Origin: Parasphingorhabdus marina DSM 22363 | GTDB lineage: Bacteria; Pseudomonadota; Alphaproteobacteria; Sphingomonadales; Sphingomonadaceae | Direction: 5' to 3' | Assembly (NCBI RefSeq): GCF_900128895.1 | Contig: NZ_FSQW01000001.1 | Span: 1,612,001-1,676,000 of the forward strand | DNA length: 64,000 nt | Shown: positions 51,550 to 62,245 of the stretch, piece by piece | Position numbering within the stretch: the first letter of the stretch is position 1 | Layout of the letters: every line of letters starts with the position of its first letter | Made by a program: the position numbers and the translations under genes | The notes under the pieces: generated by a model | Told to the model about the DNA's origin: nothing | Database searches by the model: none | The model's input: only the letters and a program-made list of their open reading frames with translations

Positions 51550-51711
51550 AGTCGGGAAACGTACCAAACTGAGACAGGCTGGATAGATCTTCTGAGATTT
51601 GAATTGGAAACTTGTTGTTAACTTGTTAGCTGACCGTGGGATTGATCAAAAGCACAAGGAAGTAATAATTTCTTGTCGCTTGGCAAATACAGAGCCACAA
51701 AAGGGAAAATT

Positions 51712-52269
51712 ATGAGAAAAACTCTTCTGATTTCTACCGCCATCGCGATGCTTGCTGCCCCCGGTTGCGCAAATGCAGCGATAGTGATGAAATCTCTCGA
51801 CATTACTGGTTCAGACTTTTCGTTGCGCTTCGGTAATGGATCCGTTGCTCCAGCGGATCCGTTTTCAGTCGTATTTTCTGTCACATTTGATAACAGCTCA
51901 GATGTTAATAGGACAACCAATGGACTGAACATAATTTCGTCGACTCTGCCCTACTCAGCAGAATATGCCTACAACAGTTCCAGAGATGTTCTGACTCTCG
52001 CTACGGATGTGACAGACGACGGTAGTTGTCTCGGCTCAGCAAACAGTTTCTGCATTTTCGTCAACAACTTTTCGACTGCACCGAACGCCAGTTTCTTTAA
52101 CCAAGTCACCGGCGGGAATGGCGGTCCCGGAATTTGGGTGGCGAATAGAATCTCCACGTCTGCAGTTCCAGAACCGGCCACATGGGCATTCATGATCTTT
52201 GGTTTCGGTGCTATTGGCGGCGCGATGCGGCGTCAGCGTAAAACCACTTTGAAAGTCAACTACACATAG
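51712..52269 (+). CDS. PEPxxWA-CTERM sorting domain protein
   Basis: 185 residues from the ATG at 51712 (AAAGGGAAAA site). Signal peptide ending near ANAA, a beta-rich mature part without known motifs, and a C-terminal anchor VPEPATWAFMIFGFGAIG followed by RRQRK. The anchor matches that of the protein at 20531 in 17 of 18 positions, while the rest is unrelated. A terminator follows. Confidence 0.85.
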   Translation: MRKTLLISTAIAMLAAPGCANAAIVMKSLDITGSDFSLRFGNGSVAPADPFSVVFSVTFDNSSDVNRTTNGLNIISSTLPYSAEYAYNSSRDVLTLATDVTDDGSCLGSANSFCIFVNNFSTAPNASFFNQVTGGNGGPGIWVANRISTSAVPEPATWAFMIFGFGAIGGAMRRQRKTTLKVNYT

Positions 52270-52291
52270 TATCCGGCCAAAACGTTTACCC

Positions 52292-52325
52292 AAAAGCCCT
52301 GCCAGATCGCTCTAACAGGGCTTTT
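52292..52325 (+). terminator. Rho-independent terminator after the PEP-CTERM gene
   Basis: 10-bp perfect stem AAAAGCCCTG (52292-52301) and CAGGGCTTTT (52316-52325) with a 14-base loop and a T-run at the end. Confidence 0.85.
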
Positions 52326-52460
52326 GTTTGCGCGCCAATGTCCGCTTTCGGGATAATGCTGCCATAGTCGCTGCTGCTCATTTTGGGACCGGATTCCACT
52401 ATTCCGGTTTTCCAACATATTCCTCCCAAATTGCGGTTATGCCGTGCTATTCCCGTCACC

Positions 52461-52934
52461 ATGCCCGATCTGACCGATATTCTCGCACGGCTGTTTGCCA
52501 ATACGCCCGCGATGGTCTTCAGCACTTTGGGTATGGCCGGGTTGATCGGCGCCGCAGGCCTGGCCTTTCGCGCATTGCGGCTGATCAACGGTGTCAGTGT
52601 CGGCGGCACGATAGTCCGTTGGCAAAAGCGGACCTCTGACGGAACCGTTTCCTATGCGCCTATTGTTCGTTTTCGGACTGGTCCAGCGGACGAGTATGAA
52701 GTGCAAAGTTCCACTGTTTTTGAAGATGAGCCGGGCGAGGTCGATCTGCCGGTCACCATAAGATATGATCCTCACAACCCCGAGCGCGCGGATATCGAGG
52801 GACGGCATCATCCCTGGCGGCCGGTAATGGCATTCACGGTTTTGGCGTTGGGTGCCTTGGCCGTGGGCTGGCAGGCGGGTGGCTATGCTGAAACCGATGG
52901 TGCGGATGTTGATGACGAGCTAAGTGCGCCCTGA
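52461..52934 (+). CDS. DUF3592-domain protein
   Basis: 157 residues from the ATG at 52461; the upstream frame is open but has no signal. Two membrane segments (about 14-36 and 118-136) bracket a soluble DUF3592 part, with APIVRFRTGPADEYEV and LPVTIRYDPHNPERA typical of the family. Function unknown. It is followed by the str operon promoter region. Confidence 0.85.
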   Translation: MPDLTDILARLFANTPAMVFSTLGMAGLIGAAGLAFRALRLINGVSVGGTIVRWQKRTSDGTVSYAPIVRFRTGPADEYEVQSSTVFEDEPGEVDLPVTIRYDPHNPERADIEGRHHPWRPVMAFTVLALGALAVGWQAGGYAETDGADVDDELSAP

Positions 52935-52995
52935 CTTTCGCTTTCGGGGTTATGTGGCCACCGGCAATCGCCGGATTTCCTTCCCCGGTCACCCC

Positions 52996-53024
52996 TTGAC
53001 CCTCAAACGAATCCCCGCTAAGGG
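52996..53024 (+). promoter_or_regulatory. Candidate promoter of the str operon
   Basis: TTGACC (52996-53001), a 17-base spacer, then TAAGGG (53019-53024). The -35 is close to consensus; the -10 is of the weak TAAGGG type seen with GC-rich alphaproteobacterial ribosomal promoters. The transcript would carry a leader of about 115 bases to rpsL. Confidence 0.45.
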
Positions 53025-53146
53025 CCGCGCTTCTGTTGTTGCGGGTCGCACTCGGCGCAGCGGAAAACTGACATAGGCAAAACACTGGGCCGCCTTCGGG
53101 CGCCAGAGTAACCCTAGTTTATCTAGTATTATAAGGTGAAGACTTT

Positions 53147-53518
53147 ATGCCAACGATTAATCAGCTCGTCCGTAAAGGGCGGGTGCCCCAGAAGACGAAG
53201 TCCAAGGTTCCGGCAATGGAAGCCAACCCGCAGAAGCGCGGCGTTTGCACCCGTGTCTATACCACGACTCCCAAGAAACCAAACTCCGCTCTCAGAAAGG
53301 TTGCCAAGGTTCGCCTGACCAACCAGCGCGAAGTCATCAGCTATATTCCCGGTGAAGGCCACAACCTTCAGGAGCATAGCGTGGTGCTGATCCGCGGCGG
53401 CCGTGTGCGCGACCTTCCCGGTGTGCGTTACCACGTCCTGCGCGGCGTTCTCGATACCCAGGGTGTCAAGGACCGCAAGCAGAGCCGTTCCAAATATGGC
53501 GCCAAGCGTCCGAAATAA
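53147..53518 (+). CDS. rpsL: 30S ribosomal protein S12
   Basis: 123 residues, first gene of the str operon. The conserved [27 protein letters not shown] and [14 protein letters not shown] are complete, including the Lys residues where streptomycin resistance mutations occur (Lys43 and Lys88 region; wild-type-like). The methylthiolated Asp of RimO falls in the same loop (RVRDLPG). AAGGTGA ribosome site. Confidence 0.99.
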   Translation: MPTINQLVRKGRVPQKTKSKVPAMEANPQKRGVCTRVYTTTPKKPNSALRKVAKVRLTNQREVISYIPGEGHNLQEHSVVLIRGGRVRDLPGVRYHVLRGVLDTQGVKDRKQSRSKYGAKRPK

Positions 53519-53541
53519 GATCAGATACGGAGTTATAGAAA

Positions 53542-54012
53542 ATGGCACGTCGTCGTCGTCCCGAGAAACGGGTTATCCTTCCTGATCCCAAGTTCAAGGA
53601 CCAGGTTCTTTCGAAATTCATGAACAACCTCATGCTCGACGGGAAAAAATCCGTCGCGGAGAAAATCGTCTACGGTGCGCTGGACAGCGTCGAAGCCAAG
53701 GCGAAGAAAGATCCGCTGCAGCTGTTCCATGATGCGCTGAACAATATCAAGCCGGGCATCGAGGTCCGCAGCCGCCGTGTCGGTGGTGCGACCTATCAGG
53801 TTCCCGTTGAAGTGCGTCCCGAGCGTGCCCAGGCACTGGCCATCCGCTGGATGATCTCTGCCGCCCGCTCGCGCAGTGAAACCACCATGGCAGCGCGTCT
53901 GTCCGGTGAGATTCTCGACGCTTCCAACAATCGCGGCAACGCGGTGAAGAAGCGGGAAGATGCGCACAAGATGGCCGAAGCCAACCGGGCCTTCGCGCAT
54001 TATCGCTGGTAG
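53542..54012 (+). CDS. rpsG: 30S ribosomal protein S7
   Basis: 156 residues, normal length. The typical N-terminus [10 protein letters not shown] and the [18 protein letters not shown] segment ([17 protein letters not shown]) are present. Second gene of the str operon, 23 bases after rpsL. A hairpin lies just downstream. Confidence 0.99.
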   Translation: MARRRRPEKRVILPDPKFKDQVLSKFMNNLMLDGKKSVAEKIVYGALDSVEAKAKKDPLQLFHDALNNIKPGIEVRSRRVGGATYQVPVEVRPERAQALAIRWMISAARSRSETTMAARLSGEILDASNNRGNAVKKREDAHKMAEANRAFAHYRW

Positions 54013-54023
54013 TATTTCCGAAC

Positions 54024-54048
54024 GAGCCGGGGTTTGTTGCTCCGGCTC
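54024..54048 (+). terminator. Hairpin after rpsG (attenuator or weak terminator)
   Basis: Stem GAGCCGG (54024-54030) with CCGGCTC (54042-54048), 11-base loop, followed by TTTC. It could weaken read-through from rpsL-rpsG into fusA, which has a candidate promoter of its own. Confidence 0.45.
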
Positions 54049-54080
54049 TTTCAAACGTAGCAATTGAAACCAATCAAGGC

Positions 54081-54109
54081 TGGTCAAAACCGGCCATATT
54101 AACTATAGG
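54081..54109 (+). promoter_or_regulatory. Possible promoter ahead of fusA
   Basis: TGGTCA (54081-54086), a 17-base spacer, TATAGG (54104-54109), about 42 bases upstream of the fusA ATG. The -10 is good and the -35 matches 4 of 6 bases. It would allow fusA expression independent of the rpsG hairpin. Confidence 0.35.
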
Positions 54110-54150
54110 GCGGCCAGATTTTGGTTCCCCTTCACACTGGAGTAAAGACT

Positions 54151-56244
54151 ATGGCACGCAGCCATCCGCTCGAACGCTATCGCAATATCGGCATCATGGC
54201 CCATATTGATGCCGGGAAAACGACCACCACGGAACGTATCCTTTATTATACCGGCAAGTCCTACAAGATCGGCGAAGTGCATGATGGCGCGGCGACGATG
54301 GACTGGATGGAGCAGGAGCAGGAGCGGGGTATCACCATTACTTCTGCTGCGACCACTTGTTTCTGGAACAGCGAAGACCGCCAGGGTCCCGAGCACCGGA
54401 TCAACATCATTGACACGCCGGGTCACGTGGACTTCACCATTGAAGTCGAACGCAGCTTGCGTGTACTCGACGGCGCGGTTGCCTGTTTCGACGGCGTGGC
54501 CGGCGTGGAGCCGCAGTCCGAAACCGTCTGGCGTCAGGCGGACAAATATAAAGTGCCGCGGATGTGCTTCATCAACAAGCTCGACCGGACCGGCGCCGAC
54601 TTCAAGTTCTGCGTGAATTCGATCATCGAGCGTCTCGGTGCGACCCCGGCTGTTCTGTATCTGCCGATCGGCATTGAAGCCGACCTGGTCGGTCTCGTTG
54701 ACCTGATCAACGAGCGTTCGATCACCTGGAAGAACGAAGATCTCGGCGCCGAATATACCTATGGCGAAATCCCCGAAGACATGGCGGAAGAAGCTGCGGA
54801 ATATCGCGAGAAGCTGATCGAACTGGCTATCGAGCAGGACGACGAGGCGATGGAAGCCTATTTCGAAGGCAACATGCCCGATGCGGCAACGCTCAAGGCA
54901 CTGATCCGCAAGGGTACGTTGAACCAGAGCTTCGTTCCGGTTCTCTGTGGCTCGGCGTTCAAGAACAAGGGTGTGCAGCCTTTGCTCGACGCGGTTGTCG
55001 ACTTCATGCCGAGTCCGCTCGACGTTCCGGCGATCAAGGGCGTTCTGCCTGACAGCGACGAAGAAGCCTCGCGTCCGTCTTCGGATGACGAGCCCTTCTC
55101 TGCGCTCGCCTTCAAGGTCATGAACGACCCGTTTGTCGGTTCACTGACCTTCTGCCGCATCTATTCCGGCAAGCTGGAAAAAGGCACGCTGCTCAACTCG
55201 GTCAAGGACAAGAAAGAGAAAGTCGGCCGTATTCTGGAAATGCACTCCAATGACCGGAAGGACATTGACGAGGCATTTGCAGGCGACATTGTCGCGCTTG
55301 CCGGCATGAAGGAAACCACCACTGGCGATACGCTGTGTGATGCGTCCAACCCGATCATTCTGGAACGGATGGAATTCCCGGATCCGGTTATCGAGCTTTC
55401 GGTGGAACCGAAGACCAAGGCCGACCAGGAGAAAATGGGCGTCGCCCTCAATCGTCTGGCAGCCGAGGATCCTTCGTTCCGCGTGACGACTGACCATGAA
55501 AGCGGTCAGACGATCATCAAGGGCATGGGCGAATTGCACCTCGACATCCTGGTCGATCGCATGAAGCGTGAATTCAAGGTCGAAGCCAATGTCGGTGCGC
55601 CGCAGGTGGCCTATCGCGAAGCCCTCGGCAAGCCGGTCGACACGGACTATACGCATAAGAAACAGTCCGGTGGTTCCGGTCAGTTCGCGCGGATCAAGTT
55701 TGAAGTCACGCCGGGCGAGCGCGGTGCGGGCATCACCTTTGAAGACGAAATCAAGGGCGGTAACATTCCGAAGGAATATATCCCGTCTGTTGAAAAGGGC
55801 ATGCGCGAAACCGCGGAAACCGGTTCGCTGATCGGCTTCCCGATCATCGACTTCCATATCCGGGTCTATGACGGCGCCTATCATGACGTTGACTCTTCGG
55901 CACTGGCTTTCGAAATCGCGGCACGTGCCGCGATGCGGGAAGCGGCGCAGAAGTCCGGCATCAAATTGCTTGAACCGATCATGAAGGTCGAAGTGATCAC
56001 GCCGGAAGACTATCTTGGTGACGTGATCGGTGACCTCAACAGTCGCCGTGGTCAGATCCAGGGTACCGACACCCGCGGTATCGCCCAGGCAGTCGATGCC
56101 ATGGTGCCGCTGGCCAACATGTTCGGCTATGTGAATGAACTGCGTTCGTTCACCCAGGGTCGCGCGCAATATTCGATGCAATTCTCTCACTATGAGGAAG
56201 TGCCGAACAATGTTGCCACCGAGCTGAAGGAGAAGATGGCCTAA
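54151..56244 (+). CDS. fusA: Elongation factor G
   Basis: 697 residues from the ATG at 54151; a longer frame from 54121 is not family-like. The GTPase motifs are [14 protein letters not shown] (G1), [10 protein letters not shown] (G2), DTPGHVDF (G3) and NKLDR (G4). Domains II-V follow and end with [15 protein letters not shown]. It moves tRNAs through the ribosome. Third gene of the str operon. Confidence 0.98.
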   Translation: MARSHPLERYRNIGIMAHIDAGKTTTTERILYYTGKSYKIGEVHDGAATMDWMEQEQERGITITSAATTCFWNSEDRQGPEHRINIIDTPGHVDFTIEVERSLRVLDGAVACFDGVAGVEPQSETVWRQADKYKVPRMCFINKLDRTGADFKFCVNSIIERLGATPAVLYLPIGIEADLVGLVDLINERSITWKNEDLGAEYTYGEIPEDMAEEAAEYREKLIELAIEQDDEAMEAYFEGNMPDAATLKALIRKGTLNQSFVPVLCGSAFKNKGVQPLLDAVVDFMPSPLDVPAIKGVLPDSDEEASRPSSDDEPFSALAFKVMNDPFVGSLTFCRIYSGKLEKGTLLNSVKDKKEKVGRILEMHSNDRKDIDEAFAGDIVALAGMKETTTGDTLCDASNPIILERMEFPDPVIELSVEPKTKADQEKMGVALNRLAAEDPSFRVTTDHESGQTIIKGMGELHLDILVDRMKREFKVEANVGAPQVAYREALGKPVDTDYTHKKQSGGSGQFARIKFEVTPGERGAGITFEDEIKGGNIPKEYIPSVEKGMRETAETGSLIGFPIIDFHIRVYDGAYHDVDSSALAFEIAARAAMREAAQKSGIKLLEPIMKVEVITPEDYLGDVIGDLNSRRGQIQGTDTRGIAQAVDAMVPLANMFGYVNELRSFTQGRAQYSMQFSHYEEVPNNVATELKEKMA

Positions 56245-56320
56245 GGCCGGATTTCTTTTTGAAATAACTTGCGCTTCCTTTTGCGCGACGGGCAAAAAAA
56301 GCCGGATGCGCAAAAGGGTG

Positions 56321-56364
56321 TTGACAGATTTGGATAGTCTCGCCAAAGCGCGGCACAGACTATC
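56321..56364 (+). promoter_or_regulatory. tuf leader: TTGACA box and 8-bp inverted repeat
   Basis: TTGACA at 56321-56326 is a consensus -35, but the expected -10 positions (56344-56350) are poor. GATAGTCT (56333-56340) and AGACTATC (56357-56364) form a perfect inverted repeat 30 bases upstream of the tuf ATG, which might be a leader hairpin or a protein-binding site. Confidence 0.3.
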
Positions 56365-56393
56365 AAGACGATAGAAAATCAGAGGTAAATAAA

Positions 56394-57584
56394 ATGGCTA
56401 AAGAGAAGTTTGAGCGCAACAAGCCGCATTGCAACATCGGCACCATCGGTCATGTTGACCACGGTAAAACGACGTTGACTGCGGCCATCACAAAAGTTCT
56501 GGCAGAAGCAACCGGCGGTGAAGCTGTTGACTTCGCGAACATCGACAAGGCTCCCGAAGAGCGCGAGCGTGGCATCACCATTTCAACGGCACACGTTGAA
56601 TATGAAACCGAAGCCCGTCACTACGCGCATGTCGATTGCCCGGGTCACGCTGACTATGTGAAGAACATGATCACCGGTGCGGCCCAGATGGATGGCGCCA
56701 TTCTGGTTGTGAACGCAGCCGACGGCCCGATGCCCCAGACTCGTGAGCACATCCTGCTCGCCCGTCAGGTTGGTGTACCTGCTCTGGTTGTCTTCATGAA
56801 CAAGGTTGACCAGGTTGATGACGAAGAGCTGCTCGAGCTGGTTGAAATGGAAGTTCGTGAACTTCTGTCTTCCTATGACTTCGATGGCGACAATATTCCC
56901 ATCGTTGCCGGTTCTGCTCTGGCTGCCCTCGAAGGCCGCGACGACAATATCGGCAAGGAAAAGATCCTTGAGCTGATGGCTGCCGTTGACGAGCACATCC
57001 CGCAGCCGGATCGTCCGGTTGATCAGGACTTCCTGATGCCGATCGAAGACGTGTTCTCGATTTCCGGTCGTGGTACGGTTGTAACCGGCCGTGTGGAAAC
57101 CGGTGTTGTGAATGTTGGTGACGAAGTTGAAATCGTTGGCATCAAGGACACCACCAAGACCACCGTTACCGGTGTTGAAATGTTCCGCAAGCTGCTCGAC
57201 AGCGGCGAAGCCGGCGACAATATCGGCGCTCTGATCCGCGGCGTTGCCCGTGAAGAAGTTGAGCGTGGCCAGGTTCTCTGCAAGCCGGGTTCGATTACCC
57301 CGCACACCGAGTTCAATGCCGAAGTATATGTGCTGTCGAAAGACGAGGGTGGCCGTCACACGCCATTCTTCGCCAACTATCGTCCGCAGTTCTACTTCCG
57401 TACGACGGACGTTACCGGTGAAGTGATCCTGCCGGACGGCACCGAGATGGTTATGCCTGGTGACAACGTGACAATTGGCGTCAAGCTGATCGCGCCGATC
57501 GCCATGGACGCTGGCCTCCGCTTCGCTATTCGTGAAGGCGGCCGGACCGTTGGTTCAGGGGTTGTCAGCACCGTAACAAAGTAA
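56394..57584 (+). CDS. tuf: Elongation factor Tu
   Basis: 396 residues, the standard length. [15 protein letters not shown] (G1), [13 protein letters not shown] (G2), [11 protein letters not shown] (G3) and NKVDQ (G4) are intact. It brings aminoacyl-tRNA to the ribosome. Last gene of the str unit, with a strong terminator behind it. Only one tuf copy is in the window. Confidence 0.99.
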   Translation: MAKEKFERNKPHCNIGTIGHVDHGKTTLTAAITKVLAEATGGEAVDFANIDKAPEERERGITISTAHVEYETEARHYAHVDCPGHADYVKNMITGAAQMDGAILVVNAADGPMPQTREHILLARQVGVPALVVFMNKVDQVDDEELLELVEMEVRELLSSYDFDGDNIPIVAGSALAALEGRDDNIGKEKILELMAAVDEHIPQPDRPVDQDFLMPIEDVFSISGRGTVVTGRVETGVVNVGDEVEIVGIKDTTKTTVTGVEMFRKLLDSGEAGDNIGALIRGVAREEVERGQVLCKPGSITPHTEFNAEVYVLSKDEGGRHTPFFANYRPQFYFRTTDVTGEVILPDGTEMVMPGDNVTIGVKLIAPIAMDAGLRFAIREGGRTVGSGVVSTVTK

Positions 57585-57598
57585 TATAGGACTGCATC

Positions 57599-57633
57599 GC
57601 CGCCCGGGTCACTGATTCGGGCGGCCAGTTTTT
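57599..57633 (+). terminator. Rho-independent terminator after tuf
   Basis: GC-only 8-bp stem GCCGCCCG (57599-57606) with CGGGCGGC (57618-57625), 11-base loop, followed by CAGTTTTT. It ends the str operon ahead of rpsJ. Confidence 0.85.
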
Positions 57634-57717
57634 CGCCGCTCCGGCTTAATCGTCCGACGTTTCGGGCAGAAAATCGGGGCGGTTTATTTTTGGCTCTTTC
57701 GCATCGGTATAAGGTTT

Positions 57718-58029
57718 ATGGAAACGCAGAATATTCGCATTCGCCTCAAGGCATTCGATCATCGGGTACTGGATCAGGCAACCGGCGATATCGCTGACAC
57801 GGCTCGCCGGACTGGCGCGCTGATCCGTGGACCGATTCCATTGCCGACGCACAAAGAGAAATTTACCGTAAACCGCGGCCCGCACGTTGACAAAAAGTCG
57901 CGTGAGCAGTTCGAGGTCCGGACTTACAAGCGGTTGCTCGATATCGTGCAGCCGACACCGCAGACTGTGGATGCTTTGATGAAGCTCGACCTGGCTGCCG
58001 GTGTGAATGTCGAGATCAAACTGGCCTGA
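57718..58029 (+). CDS. rpsJ: 30S ribosomal protein S10
   Basis: 103 residues with the conserved [25 protein letters not shown] and VEIKLA end. First gene of the S10 operon. The ATG at 57718 ([10 protein letters not shown]) matches relatives. A structured spacer of 186 bases separates it from rplC. Confidence 0.99.
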   Translation: METQNIRIRLKAFDHRVLDQATGDIADTARRTGALIRGPIPLPTHKEKFTVNRGPHVDKKSREQFEVRTYKRLLDIVQPTPQTVDALMKLDLAAGVNVEIKLA

Positions 58030-58215
58030 GCCAGTCTGGCCTTCGGATAGTCGGAGGCCCTCGAAGACATTGGGATACCTCCGGTTGTTACCGGGTAGCG
58101 TCCCCCGTCTCGCGCCACATCTGATGTGGTGCAATACAGCCCGGACGGGGTGATGCATGACAATTTGGGTTGGCAAGCCGGGGGGAATGGTCCCGTCGGC
58201 CTCTGTTAAGGAGAA
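58030..58215 (+). promoter_or_regulatory. Structured spacer between rpsJ and rplC (leader RNA candidate)
   Basis: This spacer is much longer than others in the operon (1-60 bases). Several stems are readable: CGGAGG/CCTCCG (58052-58057 with 58078-58083), an alternative CCGGT/ACCGG (58081-58085 with 58090-58094) that cannot form with the first, CCCCGTC/GACGGGG (58103-58109 with 58144-58150) enclosing CCACAT/ATGTGG, and GCCG-GGGA/TCCC-CGGC at 58177-58200. It could be an autoregulatory leader or attenuator. Confidence 0.5.
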
Positions 58216-59082
58216 ATGATCGTGCGTACTGGCGTGATCGCGAAAAAAATGGGGATGACCCGCTTGTTCCAGGAAGACGGTCGGCACGTGCCGGTTACCG
58301 TTCTCTCGCTGGAAGAATGTCAGGTTGTCGGAGCCCGCAAGCAGGATCCGGATGGCTATTATGCTGTTCAGCTTGGTGCAGGTGCCCGTAAAGCGAAAAA
58401 TGTAAACAAACCACAGCGGGAAGCTTTTGCGAAAGCGGAAGTCGAGCCCAAGGCGCGTGTTGCCGAGTTCCGGGTTGAGAGCGAAGAAGGCTTGCTCCCC
58501 GTCGGTGCAACCGTAACCGCAGACCACTTTATTGCCGGCCAGATGGTCGACATCCAGGGCGTGACCCAGGGTAAGGGCTTTGCCGGTGCGATGAAGCGCT
58601 GGGGCTTCGGTGGTATGCGAGCGACACATGGTGTCTCCATCTCTCACCGTGCCCATGGTTCGACTGGTCAAAACCAGGATCCGGGCAAGGTCTTCAAGGG
58701 CAAGAAAATGGCGGGCCACATGGGCGCGCGGAACCGGACCCAGCAAAATCTCGAAGTCGTGCGCACAGATGCTGCTCGCGGCTTGATTTTTGTCCGCGGC
58801 AGCGTTCCCGGTGCCAAGGGCGGCTGGTTGCTGGTCAAGGATGCCGTCAAGGTGCCGGCTCCGGAAGGTGTTCCGTTCCCGGGTGCGATGCGTCGCAACG
58901 CCGATGAAACAGCGACTGAAGATGCACCGGCTGGCATGATCGAAGCGGATGCCGCGATCGAAGCCCCAGCTGGTCCGACCGACGAAGAAGTGGCGGCAGC
59001 CGCAGCGGAAGCTCCTGCAGAAACGCCGGCCGAGGAAACCAAGGCAGATGATGCCAAAGACTCTGACGAGAAGGAGGGTTAA
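58216..59082 (+). CDS. rplC: 50S ribosomal protein L3 with long acidic tail
   Basis: 288 residues; typical L3 is near 210. Start [15 protein letters not shown] is standard and the 23S-binding core ([18 protein letters not shown]) is intact. The extra 60 residues at the C-terminus (about 225-288) are Glu, Ala and Pro rich and acidic. The ATG at 58216 has AAGGAG upstream. Confidence 0.98.
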   Translation: MIVRTGVIAKKMGMTRLFQEDGRHVPVTVLSLEECQVVGARKQDPDGYYAVQLGAGARKAKNVNKPQREAFAKAEVEPKARVAEFRVESEEGLLPVGATVTADHFIAGQMVDIQGVTQGKGFAGAMKRWGFGGMRATHGVSISHRAHGSTGQNQDPGKVFKGKKMAGHMGARNRTQQNLEVVRTDAARGLIFVRGSVPGAKGGWLLVKDAVKVPAPEGVPFPGAMRRNADETATEDAPAGMIEADAAIEAPAGPTDEEVAAAAAEAPAETPAEETKADDAKDSDEKEG

Positions 59083-59085
59083 GCG

Positions 59086-59712
59086 ATGAAACTCAAAGTC
59101 AAAACCCTCGACGCGAAGGCCAAGGGCGACATCGAGCTGAATGATGACGTATTTGGCGTTGAGGCCCGCGCAGACATTCTGCACCGCGTCGTCAACTGGC
59201 AGCGTGAAAAAGCCCGCGGAACGGCCCGTGCTGTTCGGGAACGCGGTGATGTCGCTCGTACCGGCAAGAAGTTCGGCAACCAGAAGGGTGGTGGTACCGC
59301 TCGTCATGGTTCGCGCCGGGCGCCAATCTTTGTCGGCGGCGGCAAGGCCCACGGTCCGCGCAAGCGCGATTTCAATCCGTCGCTGAACAAAAAGGTTCGT
59401 GCACTGGGTCTGAAAATGGCGCTGAGCGACAAGGCGAAGAACGACAATCTCATCGTGCTCGAAAATATTGAACTGAAAGATGCCAAGACCAAAGCGCTTC
59501 TGGCCAATATCGAAAAGCTCGGTTTCGGCAAGTCGGCCCTGGTCATGGACGGTGAAGCGGTGAATGATGCTTTCTCGAAGGCGTCGAACAACATTCCGCG
59601 TCTGAACGTGATGCCGGCAGCCGGTGCCAATGTTTACGACATTCTCAACCACGAAACTCTGGTGCTGACCCGCGCCGCAGTGGAAAAGCTGGAGGCGCGC
59701 TTCAATGGCTAA
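59086..59712 (+). CDS. rplD: 50S ribosomal protein L4
   Basis: 208 residues, normal. The conserved [20 protein letters not shown] loop at mid-length is present. Starts 3 bases after rplC and overlaps rplW by 8 bases (ATGGCTAA). In enterobacteria L4 represses the S10 operon; whether it acts on the rpsJ-rplC spacer here is unknown. Confidence 0.99.
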   Translation: MKLKVKTLDAKAKGDIELNDDVFGVEARADILHRVVNWQREKARGTARAVRERGDVARTGKKFGNQKGGGTARHGSRRAPIFVGGGKAHGPRKRDFNPSLNKKVRALGLKMALSDKAKNDNLIVLENIELKDAKTKALLANIEKLGFGKSALVMDGEAVNDAFSKASNNIPRLNVMPAAGANVYDILNHETLVLTRAAVEKLEARFNG

Positions 59713-60013
59713 AAAAGAAGCTGTGGACATTCGTCACTATGACGTAATTGTCGGCCCGCACATTACAGAAAAAACCACCTTGCTCAGCGAAAATAACGCT
59801 GTGGTGTTCAAGGTCGCAAATGACGCGACCAAGCCGCAGATCAAGGCTGCTGTGGAAGCGCTGTTTGACGTCAAGGTCAAGGGTGTGAACACGATGGTCC
59901 AGAAGGGCAAGACCAAGCGCTGGCGGGGTCGTCCCTATACGCGCAACAATGTCAAAAAGGCGATTGTCACGCTGGCCGAAGGTCAGACGATTGACATCAC
60001 CACGGGAGTTTAA
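59705..60013 (+). CDS. rplW: 50S ribosomal protein L23
   Basis: 102 residues, with [17 protein letters not shown] and the internal [17 protein letters not shown] typical of L23, which sits at the tunnel exit. Overlaps rplD by 8 bases. Confidence 0.98.
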   Translation: MAKKEAVDIRHYDVIVGPHITEKTTLLSENNAVVFKVANDATKPQIKAAVEALFDVKVKGVNTMVQKGKTKRWRGRPYTRNNVKKAIVTLAEGQTIDITTGV

Positions 60014-60018
60014 GGGCA

Positions 60019-60855
60019 ATGGCACTCAAATCCTATAAACCAACCAGCCCCGCCCGGCGTGGTCTTATCCTGGTCGACAAGAGCGGCCTTTGGAAGGGCA
60101 AGCCGGTCAAGAAGCTGGTTGAAGGCAAGCGCAAGACAGGTGGTCGCAACAACAAGGGCCACGTGACATCGCGCGGCATTGCTGGTGGTCACAAGCAGAA
60201 ATATCGCCTGGTCGACTTCAAGCGCCGGAAATTTGATGTTTCGGCAACGGTCGAGCGGATCGAATATGATCCCAACCGGACGGCCTTCATCGCGCTGATC
60301 AAATATGACGATGGCGAGTTGAGCTACATCATCGCTCCGCAGCGTCTCGCAGTAGGTGACACGGTCATCTCTGGCGAAAAGGTTGACGTGAAGCCGGGCA
60401 ATGCGATGAAATTGTCGCAGATGCCGATCGGCACGATCATCCACAATGTGGAAATGAAACCAGGCAAGGGCGGTCAGATTGCCCGTTCCGCCGGTGCTTA
60501 TGTCCAGATTGTCGGTCGTGACCGCGGAATGGTGATTGTGCGTCTGAACTCGGGCGAACAGCGCTATATCCGCAGCGATTGCATGGGCACTGTTGGCGCG
60601 GTCTCGAACCCCGACAACAGCAACCAGAATTTCGGCAAGGCCGGACGCACCCGCTGGAAAGGGCGTCGTCCTCTCACCCGTGGTGTCGCCAAGAACCCGG
60701 TCGATCACCCGCATGGTGGTGGTGAAGGCCGGACCTCCGGTGGCCGCCATCCGGTGACCCCGTGGGGCAAGCCGACCAAGGGCGCACGGACCCGCAAGAA
60801 TAAACAGACCGACAAGATGATCATCCGGTCGCGTCACGCGAAGAAGAAGAGGTAA
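60019..60855 (+). CDS. rplB: 50S ribosomal protein L2
   Basis: 278 residues, standard. The ends [18 protein letters not shown] and [19 protein letters not shown], including the conserved His in [12 protein letters not shown] near the peptidyl transferase centre, are intact. Confidence 0.99.
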   Translation: MALKSYKPTSPARRGLILVDKSGLWKGKPVKKLVEGKRKTGGRNNKGHVTSRGIAGGHKQKYRLVDFKRRKFDVSATVERIEYDPNRTAFIALIKYDDGELSYIIAPQRLAVGDTVISGEKVDVKPGNAMKLSQMPIGTIIHNVEMKPGKGGQIARSAGAYVQIVGRDRGMVIVRLNSGEQRYIRSDCMGTVGAVSNPDNSNQNFGKAGRTRWKGRRPLTRGVAKNPVDHPHGGGEGRTSGGRHPVTPWGKPTKGARTRKNKQTDKMIIRSRHAKKKR

Positions 60856-60857
60856 GC

Positions 60858-61133
60858 ATGGCTCGTTCCATCAAAAAAGGTCCATTTGTTGACCTCCACC
60901 TGCTGAAAAAAGCGCAGGATGCACAGGAAGCGAATAGTCACGCGCCGATCAAGACCTGGTCGCGTCGTTCCACTGTTCTTCCGGATTTCGTTGGACTGAC
61001 CTTCAACGTGTATAATGGCCAGAAATTCATTCCCGTCTCGGTGAATGAGGACATGGTCGGTCACAAGCTTGGCGAGTTTGCGCCCACGCGCAACTATTAC
61101 GGCCATGGCGCTGACAAAAAAGGCAAGAAATAA
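60858..61133 (+). CDS. rpsS: 30S ribosomal protein S19
   Basis: 91 residues with [12 protein letters not shown] and [17 protein letters not shown]. Its last base overlaps the rplV start (TAATG). Confidence 0.99.
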   Translation: MARSIKKGPFVDLHLLKKAQDAQEANSHAPIKTWSRRSTVLPDFVGLTFNVYNGQKFIPVSVNEDMVGHKLGEFAPTRNYYGHGADKKGKK

Positions 61134-61516
61134 TGGGTAAGGCATCATCACCCCGCCGCGTTGGCGACAATGAAGCTTTGGCTGTTGGCAATTCCATTCG
61201 TGGTTCTGCCCAGAAGCTGAATCTGGTTGCGCAACTGATCCGCGGCAAGAAAGCGGAAGACGCACTGAACATCCTGTCATTCTCGAAGAAGAGCATGGCC
61301 AAGGATGTCAGCAAGGTTCTGGCCTCGGCGATCGCCAATGCGGAAAACAACCACAATCTGGATGTTGACGCATTGATCGTTCACGAAGCCAGTGTCGGCA
61401 AGTCACTGACCATGAAGCGCTGGAAAGCCCGCGCCCGTGGCCGCTCCGCCAAGATCATCAAGCCATTTAGCCGCGTCCGCATCGTCGTTCGCGAGCATGA
61501 AGAAGAAGAGGCGTAA
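61133..61516 (+). CDS. rplV: 50S ribosomal protein L22
   Basis: 127 residues, normal length, with the tunnel-lining beta-hairpin near the end ([18 protein letters not shown]). Starts with TAATG overlap from rpsS. Confidence 0.98.
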   Translation: MGKASSPRRVGDNEALAVGNSIRGSAQKLNLVAQLIRGKKAEDALNILSFSKKSMAKDVSKVLASAIANAENNHNLDVDALIVHEASVGKSLTMKRWKARARGRSAKIIKPFSRVRIVVREHEEEEA

Positions 61517-61519
61517 ACC

Positions 61520-62215
61520 ATGGGTCAAAAGAGTAATCCTATCGGGCTTCGCCTGCAGATCAACCGGACCTGGGACAGCCGCTGGTATGCGGAAGGGGAC
61601 AATTATGGCGATCTCTTGATGGAAGACATCAAGATGCGCAAATATATCCTCGAAACCGTGCCGCAGGCAGCGATTTCCAAGGTTGTCATCGAGCGCCCGG
61701 CCAAAACCTGCCGCGTTTCGATCTATGCTGCCCGCCCCGGTGTCATCATCGGCAAAAAGGGTGCGGACATCGAGAAGCTGCGTCGCAAGCTCAGTGAAAT
61801 GTCGTCCAGCGACGTGTCGCTGAACATCGTTGAAATCCGCAAGCCGGAAGTGGACGCGAAACTGGTGGCGCAGGGCATCGGCGATCAGCTGATCCGTCGT
61901 GTGGCTTTCCGCCGGGCGATGAAGCGCGCGGTTCAGTCCGCACTGCGTCTCGGCGCCGAAGGCATCAAGATTGTCTGTGGTGGCCGTCTCGGTGGTGCAG
62001 AAATCGCGCGCGTCGAATGGTACCGCGAAGGCCGCGTGCCGCTGCATACGCTGCGCGCCAATATCGACTATGCCGAGCATGAAGCGCTCACCGCTTACGG
62101 CATTATCGGTATCAAGGTCTGGATTTTCAAAGGCGAGATCATGGGGCACGACCCGATGGCTCAGGACCGGCTGATGGTGGAAGCACAGACTTCCGGCGTC
62201 CGTCCGTCGCGATAA
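61520..62215 (+). CDS. rpsC: 30S ribosomal protein S3
   Basis: 231 residues. The KH-domain [15 protein letters not shown] motif ([18 protein letters not shown]) and [19 protein letters not shown] are intact. Three bases after rplV. Confidence 0.99.
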   Translation: MGQKSNPIGLRLQINRTWDSRWYAEGDNYGDLLMEDIKMRKYILETVPQAAISKVVIERPAKTCRVSIYAARPGVIIGKKGADIEKLRRKLSEMSSSDVSLNIVEIRKPEVDAKLVAQGIGDQLIRRVAFRRAMKRAVQSALRLGAEGIKIVCGGRLGGAEIARVEWYREGRVPLHTLRANIDYAEHEALTAYGIIGIKVWIFKGEIMGHDPMAQDRLMVEAQTSGVRPSR

Positions 62216-62245
62216 CTGCTAGATTTAGGGAATAGGTAGAGCATC

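Noticed and set aside
57646-59730. A 694-codon antisense frame across the rpsJ-rplC-rplD region
   Set aside because: Shadow of highly expressed ribosomal genes with strong codon bias; no family features.
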